Source: Diadema setosum (Eukaryota; Echinodermata; Echinoidea; Diadematoida; Diadematidae). Taken from it: 64,000 bases of DNA. A program made the translations under genes and the position numbers. Below, piece by piece: positions 44,301-55,140 of this stretch (its first letter is position 1; every line of letters begins with the position of its first letter). The stretch spans positions 32,583,046 through 32,647,045 of the forward strand of contig CM067068.1 of assembly GCA_033980235.1 (NCBI GenBank), given 5' to 3'. The notes beneath the pieces were generated by a model, which worked only from the letters and a program-made list of their open reading frames with translations, made no database searches and had not been told where the DNA came from.

Positions 44301-47300
44301 ACTTTGGACTGAGGTTTAAACCTTCGGAATAGCGAACTACAGTAACAATAATTTGCTACTATTTTTTTCATCGACATTTCGTGAAGCACGATGCGTTTCG
44401 GTAGTTTGAAACGTGTTAATGTTGCGATGTCTTTCCCCTGCTAGTGCAGACTAAGTTCAATCATGGCGAAAATTCCGTTACGAAATAAAAAATGATTCAA
44501 GTCTTTTCAACAATAACACGCTTGGGTTTATAGTTTTTATGCGTTTAAACGCAGTTTTTAGTTTCGTACAAAAACCGCAAGTCTTTTCTGCAACGCTCTT
44601 GCGTTTTAGATACAGCGTTGCTTGTGATTTGATGGACTTGCATTTGACTACTAGAATTAGTGTTTAAACGCAATTGAGTTTAAGTTTCTTACAATTTTCT
44701 AGTGTCGGATGATTATGAAATGCAAGTCTTTTCAGCGTTCCGTGTTTGATGGACTTGCATTTGATTTTGGGGGTTGCGTTTAATTCTTAATTTTGCGTAA
44801 GAAGTAAAAAATAATGCAGGTCTTTTCAACAATAACTCACTTCCGTAGATGTTTAGAGATGCGTTTAAACGCAGTTTCTTATAATTTCGTACAAAAAGTA
44901 TGTCTTTTCTGCAATGTTATTGCGTTTAAATACAGCGTCGCGTGTGATTTGATGGACTTGCATTGGATTTTTAGAATCGCGTTGAAACGCAACTGAGTTT
45001 TAAAGAAGTTCCCTACAATTTTCAAGTTTCGTATATCAAACGCAAGTCTATTCAGCGTTCCGCGTGATGACATGGACTTACAATTGCATTTGATTTTCAG
45101 AGCTGCGTTTAATTTTTAATTTTGCATACGAAAAAACAAACAAAATAATGCAAGACTTTTCAACAATAACGCACCTCCGTAGATGTTAAGAGATGCTTTT
45201 AAACGCAGTTTCTCTATAGTTTCTTACGAAAACCTCAAGTCTTCCCTGCAACGCTCTTGCGTTTGAATACAGCGTTGCGCGTGATTGATGGACTTCATTT
45301 GATTTTTAGAGTTGCGTTTCAACGCAATTGAGTTTCAGGTTCATACAACTATTTTCTAGTTTCATACTATATCAAACGCAAGCCTTTTGGCAGCAACGCA
45401 CTTGCGTTTATGTGCAAAGTTGCTCGTGATTTGATACACCTGCATTTAATTTTCAGCTGCATTTAATTACATGTAGTTGCATTTGATTAATTTTCTAAAA
45501 ACGGGCCCAGGTTTCTATTAACGCTTCGGAATAATTAACGTTAGAATATTCGGATAAACAGAAACACCTACACGTGCATTTCATGTTCTGATAATGATTT
45601 TCTACTAGGACCTTTATGTGTACAAATTTTTTGCGTTTTGAGAATAACGAGCAGAAAAGGGGGAAAGTGAACTGCTTTGGGTAGCCAACTACATGTAATT
45701 CTCCAATGTAAATGAATGTATGCCCTTTCATGTCTGGCGTACAAGACAATATGGACGCATGGCGCGAACGCTACCACGCCATACACTAGGGAATTACCGA
45801 TTAGAAATGCAGCGAATCAGAGCGGGAAAACAATTTATTCTTTTTAAGAGAATGGCGATAAGATTTTGAGCGAAAAATTATGTCGACTAATAGACGAGGG
45901 AATAAACACGTATTTCAGCTCAGATGGCACTAAAAAATCAGGTCGACTTACACGAGTTGTGGACTTATAAATGTCGACTAAGACGAAGAAATTTTCAAGG
46001 AATAACAAGACAAAAATCGGGACTTTTTTATCGTGTCGACTTAAGCAATGTCGAGGTTTACTGTACTAAAGCTCCATAGTTTCAGCAGAGCCAGATGTGT
46101 ATGTACCTCCCTGGTTTCAGGAAGGAGGTACTAGGCGAGCTCGCCTGGTACCTCCTTGGTTTCAGGTGCAGGGAGCTCTCATCAGCTAGCTCTCGCCAAC
46201 TACAGCACGTGTCTCCAACAGCATGCACGTATCACACAGCACAGGGTTACTAATACATGTACTATACATAGCCCCTCTTCCCTCCCAGGCCCCATGCCAT
46301 GCAATTGACACGATGTTTACGACCCATTCAGCGCGTACGCAAATTCCTTTACCCTGCGGTTTTTGCCTGGCGGCAAACCTGCTTTGAAGTTCCTGGAAAT
46401 TTCCACCAGCTTGTTGCCTGGCTGGCACGGCCATGGGTGTCAAGTTTCCGTCAATCTACCTAGCTATTGTGAATGTTTTCCTTATACACTTGTCACTTCA
46501 TTACACACAGTTTGCTTCACCTGAGAAGCTGCTTACAAGAGTGGTCTCACGCTCATGTAAGGGGAACAAATAGGCCCCTACTATATTTCGGATACTATTT
46601 CAGATACTTCTTGATTACGCCTCTCATCGACGCAAATTAAGGTAATCACAGCGTTACTAACGCGTAATAGTGCAATGCCTTTCGTGGTTTCATTTGTTTG
46701 CTAGTTTGTCCGTTTTTTAAGCTTCCATGAAATCAACTGTGTAAGTGTTAAGCACAAGACAAAGCCAAAGGGAAGACTTAATCCGGGCTTTCCCGAACGC
46801 TGGCTACATGGAGCGATGGCTTCGTGGTCGATTGGGTGCAGTGAAGTTGACGCTATTGTGTTCGAAACAAAGGCACTAAACAAAAGACTTTTAAGCTGGC
46901 GTTCCCGGAACGCGGACGGCATGGGCGCATGCCAAGCTCGTGCCAAGCTGGCTACTTAACAGATAAGAAGGCATGCCGGACGCGGGCGAACGCTCGTGAG
47001 ATAAAATCTGTCACGCCTAAGTATAAAACAATGAAATATTGACAAAACAAGATGAGATTATGAAAAAAAAACAACAACAACAGCATGGGAAAGCATAATA
47101 AGTACATATTAAAGAACTCAAGCTCAATATCATTAGACTGTGTGTGAAGTTAAATAATAGAAAAATGGTATGTGCTAGAAAGCACAAATAGGCTTGTTAT
47201 GTTGCACATACCCTGAATTGTATTAATTATCATTACATATTATACATAATTATATCGTTATTTCAGTTAACAGTGTCTGTCCTCATTGACGACATACAAT

Positions 47301-50300
47301 TGTACTTACTGGATAATGAATGTCTTCACATAATGCTTATCTCAGGACCAGGCTAAGAAAGACAAACAGTCTATGTTGATCTTCCCACATACTGAACCAA
47401 CCGTTTTCATGTTGTGCATGTCTTTCGTCAAAATATTGTCATACTTTTCATCCTGTACTGTTGTATGTATTATGTACTGTTATAACATTCTTTCTACATT
47501 TTTTTTTCATGTCGAAAGGAAACAAATTAAAAGAAAGAAAAAGAAAAAATGTTATACGATCCCTGTGTATAAGATCATTTCCTTGTGATACAGACCACCA
47601 ATAGCAGTGATAACACAGTTTGTGGCTAAGAAAAGGTTGATTAAATGCTAACTTCACAGCACACTGATAAAAAGCTGGCAGAAGGAAAGAGGATACTGTA
47701 AAAGTGGATATTTTCGCGCGACTAATTTTTCGCGCTAGGCCGGGTCAGAAGAGTTTCGCGTGTTTTTAATTCCGCGGAATCAAGACATCAGGCACAGGAA
47801 CGTATGGCAAGCAAAAATATTCGCGTGTTTTTATTTTCACGCTAGTTTCTGGTTGCGCGAAATGCGCGAAAATTTCAACACCACGAAAATTTCCACTTTT
47901 ACAGTATTCAAAATAAAAGAGGAAACAGGAGAAGGTAACAAAGGGAAGTTATAAATCAAACATGACCTGTGAAAGTTGTGTCACAATCCCAAACTGCACA
48001 CTGTTTCAAAAGATTCAAAAGCCACTGTGGCTAAATAGACAAGACCACTAACTCTAAAATTTCTGATCAAGCATTCTTCTCCTCAGAAAATGACGATGCT
48101 CCTTTAATTCCATTTGGGTTCCTCTACGTGCTTTGTGTTTATCCTCTAGCCTCTTGAAGATTATAACTACTACTTGTCGATGCCTTGTCAACGATCCATT
48201 CCGACCATAAATTAATTGTGGTATCGCTATCATAAGTGGAGGCATTATGCTATGATAAACCAAAATGTTTCTATTCAAGAACCTAAAATACTCTGCATGT
48301 GAGGTCTATTACAATGTACATGTACATATGTGGTTTTAATGTGCTCTCAATTACAGTATACTTTTATAGTTGAAAACTATGAAATGGGAATCACTGTCGT
48401 ATACTGTGACACTATAGAGTACACTCATCAACACGAGTGGGGTATAACGTACACTAATACAATGGCAAGATCCAAGTTTTGATAGTCAGTCACACAAACC
48501 GAATACTTTTATGGAACCAAAATATAATTCCAGTCATTATTTGGTTGTCCCACATACCCACATTCACATTGGCAATCCTAGCTTGCATGGTCTTTAAAAC
48601 AAATACTGAAATTTTGCTCCAGTTCTTACAGTCTGTAGAAGTCTCAAAACATATCTGTGGTTTGCACAAACCGAGGCGTAGGAAGAGGAAGGAGAGCTAC
48701 GGGATCTACATCTACAAAGTTCCTTTCAAAATACTTATAATATATTACAATATTGACTGGCCTCGAGGGAGATACCAGAAAATATTCTTTCAGTGCGGGC
48801 AATATTTATCTGGTATCTCCCTCAAGGCCAGTCAATATCATAATTATTACCTATCCCCTAGGTACATTAAGAAAATATGTGAATACATCTATACACTATG
48901 ATATAGATCAAGCCACATTTGACTACCTATAGATCATCAACATGTCGAATAATTGAAAAATTGTTCATCAATGTACATTCAACTCCAACTTCAAAGATAC
49001 ATATGTAGTTGTAACAGGCGAATCTCAAACATCTGAACGCTTTTACACTTTATTTTTACTTCTGTTTAAATTTGGAGAGTTGTAAAACTGATGGTCACTG
49101 TGCAATTATTGAGCACAAATGGACTAATTGGACGCGTAGTGCTGCTGTAAGTGGTCGACCTTGTTTGAGTTGATTTATCAGCGTTCTTCTGCGGTGCGTG
49201 TAACCGACACCCAGCGACGTCCTGGAATGTTTTCTTTTCGTGGTCGATTGGAATGTTTACATTTAAAGGGATGATACCGTATTGGTGGAGATGAGAATTG
49301 GGCTTTTAACTTTTTGCAAGATACCAAGAAAACACTAATGATATAGTACAGAGCATACCATTTCAAGAGGAAAGTAAAACAAAGCGATTGTAATAAAGTG
49401 TGGGTCCATACTTTATTAGAATCGTTCTTTTTTGGATATCTCAGCCATTTTGAAACCAATTTTCATCAATTAAACATTGAATTCCTCATAGAATTACATG
49501 CTCTTTCATATTTCATAAGATGTTTCTCATCATCTCACCAAAAAATGTTAGAAACCTGAAATTAGGTCTCAACCAAAACTGTACGATCCCTTTAAAGCAG
49601 CAAGGAGGTGGGGAGAGAGATTCCACTCTTTCTCTTCCCACCTCCCTGTGTAAAGTGAATGGCGAAAACCGGAAGATTGCACTGTTTGCACACATTGTTT
49701 TGTGTATGGTACGGTGTGTGTAACCGACACGCAGCGACGTGGCGAAACGAATATTGACTGCTGACCTTTGACCCTGCAAAATAACAACTGCTGACCTTTA
49801 ACCCTGCAAAATAACAACTGCAATTGCCTCGCAAAACTACCTCACTTATAGGTAATAATTGTTATCATTACAACTCTACCTAGGCTCTACACAAGTGGAA
49901 TCATTACATTGATGAAAATAATGAGATGAAAGTGATGGTCTCATAAAAATTTCCAGTATGATTGCCTACCTGAAATAGATATTACTGGATGCGGTGATGT
50001 TCTTCCCTCCAAACTGCGTCTTCATCCAATTCGGCCGGGGCGTCACACCCCACGTCTCTTGGCAACCCCTCACAAAGGCGTTGTAGTCCCATGGCATGTC
50101 GTAAAACATGTCGTTCTTTCCGTCCGCGCACGACGGCATCACCATTTCTGTACATGACTTTAAGATTTAAAGTAACACAACACAGAAGCAGAATATTATT
50201 ACAGATCTCTGGAACTGCTGTTGAAGTTGCTAACACAGGAATGCCTATTCAGAGATCTAAACACATTGGCCCGAATTCACGAAGGTGGTACAAATGAAAC

Positions 50301-53300
50301 CATGGTTTAAACCATGGACAAAAACCATGGAGGGCCAAGTGTCGCACGGAATATTTCATTACGAAATTGGTAATTTTGTCGACAAAATTACCGTTTCGTC
50401 CACGAAAATATCATTTCATGACGAAATGTTCATTTGGTTACAAAATGTTGTCATTTCGTTACAAAATAATCATTTCATCGACAAAATGACTGATTTCGTA
50501 ATGAAAATATTCCATGCGACACTTGGCGCTCCATGGTTTTTGTCCATGGTTTCATTTGTATCACCTTTGTGAATTTGGGCCATTTTGTTTTGTTTTTGAT
50601 AGAAACTTCAATCCAGTTATAACTGTCTCCCTCTTGACCTGTCGAGGACAGAATGATTTTGCTACAACACAGATATCCCACAGACACTTGCCCGAGTATA
50701 CTCAGGACTCGTCCTCAAAGGGTTAAGACACTACAACTTCCGTCAATGTTATTGTGACTGTCTAACTCTTAAGACACTACAACTTCCAATATACCACATA
50801 CATTTAAAACAATTGCTTGACAACTTAATAATTGAGGATGTACAATGTATGACACATCAATGTAGGGTGATGTCATAATCACGATTACTAATTTGGGTAT
50901 GCCATTTAATCATGACACAAACACAAACACACACACATGTTAACACAAACACTCACACATAGTTACAGTCTGTATATGAAAAATCCCATGCAGGATTGAT
51001 AAAATACAACATTGTTCATGATTTCAAACACTGATAGGTAATCACTGCAGATTTCATTGAATCTAATATCAAAAGGAATACCATAAATAAACATAAATTT
51101 ACATCTTACATGTTGTCATGTTAAGACTTTCATCCGGGAGGCCTACAGTGTAACATGCTATAAACAGTGAAAAACTCCTTGAAGGAGACGGGGCTATACA
51201 CAGGGTTCAATCAAGAATACTGCCATTCCATCTTCATCATTTACTTGTTGCCGGTGAGCGAGGGCTCACTTTGTGGAAAGACACAAACCTGGAAGCCCCA
51301 TCCAAGGTCTTCGAGACTACCGGTGGCGTCCTGGCTGAGGTTAAGGCAAGGTGTGTTCCCCGTGTAGTTGTAGTAGACATTGAGACCCTGATGTAGCTCC
51401 TCCAGGAGCTGGGCATCGCTGGGAGACGGTATCGTGAAGTGAGAGCAGACGACCTGTAAAGACAATTTTAGGGAGTTTTAGGAAGATGATTTAAAGGTGC
51501 ATAGTCTCGGTAGTGTAGTGGGCGCTGTTGATGATACTGCCGATCACTGTTAGCATTGATATGAAGATTACCGAAGTTGAGCTGTCATCAAGAGTAAAGT
51601 GCGTAGGTATTGCTAAGTAACGTTGCCTTAGTTGTCTTCTTTGCGCATCGCGCAGTCTGTAGTAATGCCATGGTGCGTGCATAGGTGCTTGTTATTATGA
51701 CATCACAAAAGAAGTTTGCTAAAGCTGTCATTCCCCTCAGCCGAATCATGAGCCGAACTGTGATCGGACCACTGACTACAGTGAATCGGACTTCTTCGGA
51801 CTCGGGGAAGTGGGCCACAGCGTAAGCGCTGAAGAGGAGTTGATAGCGTAGGTCTCTATAGGAAACTTGCGCCGTGCGCCCGCGTACGCATTTGACTAAA
51901 ATGTCGGGACCATGCACCTTTAACCCTAAAGGGGCCGGGCTTTTTTGGCTATGCTCAGGCCGGGGGGATGGATTCCGCCCACCCCCCCCCCCCCCCCCCC
52001 CCGAGATCTTGGCCATCGGTGGCGCGATCGCGATGAAATTTTGCATGCGTGAGACCTGCGTCATAATCTACAAGATTGTGTCATAAGATTTTTTGAAACA
52101 ATCAATTTCTAATTTTAATTAATTAATTATGCAAATTAAGCTCAAGATCATATTTTAGCCTAATTAAAAGCATTGAGAGTCTAATTTTTGGTCTGTAAAT
52201 CTATTGCAGCATATTCAATGATTGTACATCACAAAAACTTCCAAAATTCATTTCAATTCTTATGTATTTTATTGTTTTCAGAATTTCTTATGTATTTCTT
52301 TGTTTTTCAACTTTTGATTTTTCTTTGTTTTTTCATTGGAAATTGTCACTGACCACTTTTCTACCATAATTAGCACAAAACTAATCAATGAAAGTGATTA
52401 ATTGTAAAAATAATCAGGTTTTTATGACTTTCACGACAGAGCACTGTTTTCCATAGGAAATGTACACAAAATCACAAAATTGTGCCTGTTTTGGGGCGAC
52501 ATTCCCTTACAAAAATGGGCGTGGCTTCGCAAAAGTACGCGCGGACGTCGCAAATTTGGTCTCAAAAGTTGCGCGAGACTTGAACAAACAAAGTCAAGAA
52601 GCCTCGCAATGAGGCCTTCTCGCGTAACAGAATTATAGCGCGAAACGTTGAGGGGGGGCGGATTCCACCCCCCCGGCCCTTTTAGGGTTAAATTACTGGC
52701 AATTCCAACATGATGTTTAGAATCTCCAATATAATTTTTATATGGTCATTTACATCATGTACATGTACTGTGCTGCTTTTACACTAGGTTGCAGTGCTCA
52801 AGACATTCATGACTCGGTCTACAACATTTCTTCCTCTTCATTCTTTTCAGAAAATCATGTACTGTTTCTCCTTGAAGTTTCTTAACCCATTGAGGACACG
52901 CTGATTTTGCTATAACACGCATTTCCTATAGACACTACTCATAGACTACTCATAGACGTTACTCATGGTATTTGAAACAAAAGACTTTGAACACAAAAGG
53001 CTTCAGTACTTAAAATCTATGTTCAGTGCCAAAGAAACTTTCAGTTTTGATGAAGAATTTTAGTGACATTTCCTTATACAGTAGCTACTTTGAAGGCCAT
53101 AGCTCTTTGTCACATTTCTTGTAATAAATGAAGTTCCTGCTGTGAAGGAAACATTCATCATACGATGTATTTCGCTGATTGAACCAAGACGAAATTCTGT
53201 TACCAAAATTTTCTTCTCATTGTTCTGCCATAGCTACAAAAACATTAAAGCAGGACTGTTTCACCTGTTCAAATGACCTTGTTATGACAAGAGTATGTCA

Positions 53301-54258
53301 TACTTAATCTTATCGCTCTTGACCACAAAAACATGTCAAATATGCTAAAAATGAGGATGACACAGGCCACAGGAAAGACGGTTGTACCTTGATAGGAAAT
53401 GCCGGAAGCGGTTCCAGGAAGCTAGCGGGGTACGGATAGTCCACCATGGCCAGATTAAACAAGGTGTCAGCGAGCCAAGCGATCAACCCATTCACATCAG
53501 CCTCAGTCTTAAGGGAATCACATAGCTGCAGGCTCTGTGTCAGGGTAGCGCGCCCAGAAGCTTTGGGATCCAGAAACAGTTAGATACCATAGAACAATCA
53601 AATGGCACACACTATAAACTTTATTTCTGTAGGTTCTTTGCTATCACGATCATTGTACTACATAATATGTAGCTACAAAATGCCATACGCTATTTTCCAT
53701 CATTCTTGGAAAGCACTCGATAGTAAAACAAAGAAGATTTAAATTCAGCAGCATACATTTTGGGGAAGGGCTATAACAATATGTTTTTTCTTTGCCATAG
53801 ACAAATGTTAACTAGTTCTAGTGCACTTTGATATCATTTTCATATGATTATCATTACATGAAATCTGATTGACACTGTGATTCAATTTGAAAATTGAATC
53901 ACAAGCCCCTCAAATATCACTGCCATCACAATGTGCTTTACTATTATGATTATTCCAATATCCAGAGGTGTACCATTCCTCATTTGAATAATACCACTAA
54001 TTCTATCATCAGCGTAAGCAACAATATCATCATCATAAATCATTATCATGATCATATCAATCTTGTCATCACAACCATCCCACCATTTATCTTTTCATCA
54101 TGTGATCATCATTACCATAATGACCATAAAATTTGATATCCATCCCACTCCCCCCCCCCCCAAGTATGCACTGCCACCAATATACTACTACTACCAGCCT
54201 TTTACATATCACTGTGATCACCATTACCATCACCATCATCATCACCATCATCATCATC

Positions 54259-54290
<32 letters not shown>

Positions 54291-54678
54291 CAAACACAAC
54301 ATGTCTGATATATCCAAAAACTTATCATAATTAGACATCCACAAAAGCATTCTCCAGCACTATCATCAACATGATTACTATTGTCAGTCAACATCAACCA
54401 TTATCATTTCCATCATTCTGACACCAACATCTTCATCATCATCATAAAACATCAAGTTTGATATAATTTTTTTTTTAAATCCATCATTGAACATCAACAT
54501 CATTATCTAAGATCATCACCATCATAATAAACCATGTCATTATCAAACATCATCATTAAATATCATCCTCATCATCACCATCATCACCACACACAATGTT
54601 TAGCATAATCATTAAAAAAGAATCAACATCAAAACTGTCTATCATCATCCCATTATAATCATAAGCATCTGCACATAC

Positions 54679-54766
<88 letters not shown>

Positions 54767-55034
54767 TCTAATCCTCCTCATCATCGGTCTGCTCTTAACC
54801 ATACCTGTCTGTCCAATTCTGGTGATGGTACTCCAGCTCTGGTGAATGGTGTCATGGCACACCTGGCTGGCATTCAGAAAGTCCTCACTGATCACCCTAA
54901 ACTGTGTGTAGCACGGCGTCAGCCCAGTGAACTGCCATACAGGAGCAGATGCTGCCAGTGACCTGACCAAAAATCATAAATAAATATATGCTACATACAC
55001 TGTGCAGTAACAATTTTATACCAATGCTACACCT

Positions 55035-55104
<70 letters not shown>

Positions 55105-55105
55105 A

Positions 55106-55140
<35 letters not shown>

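Larger units (their letters stand above)
38442..47017. mobile_element. Giant (8.6 kb) non-autonomous DNA-transposon-like element
   Basis: The left end GGCGTGACAGATTTAATATA and the right end, reverse-complemented, GGCGTGACAGATTTTATCTC continue to match for 38 bp (33 identities), both reaching GCGAGCGTTC/ACGAGCGTTC. TAA flanks both sides (38439-38441, 47018-47020), as expected of a 3-bp target duplication. GCGTTCC or its complement recurs near both ends. The interior has no frame above about 125 codons and none recognisable. It is filled by a 71-bp array, a 320-335-bp array and nested elements at 41087, 42500 and 43457, plus a Tc1/mariner-like end near 46030-46066. PIF/Harbinger affiliation is suggested by TWA target and GG ends only. 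Confidence 0.75.
38321..49969 (-). other. PRCP intron 8, 11.6 kb
   Basis: About three quarters of this intron is one inverted-repeat-bounded element (38442-47017). The rest holds the 47694-47906 MITE, a 90-nt hairpin (48750-48839) and a family A element (49263-49595). 49720-49820 also carries a 26-bp duplicated CTGCTGACCTTTRACCC block. No other gene recognised. Confidence 0.85.
51454..53387 (-). other. PRCP intron 6, 1.9 kb
   Basis: Consists largely of a 772-bp TTAA element (51920-52691) and a partial 93-bp-type element (52882). The remaining sequence is AT-rich and unremarkable. Confidence 0.8.

Noticed and set aside
54556..54970. Poly-Met and poly-Asp frames beside PRCP exon 5
   Set aside because: The (ATC)n array in intron 5; real coding stops at the GTATGG donor at 54804.
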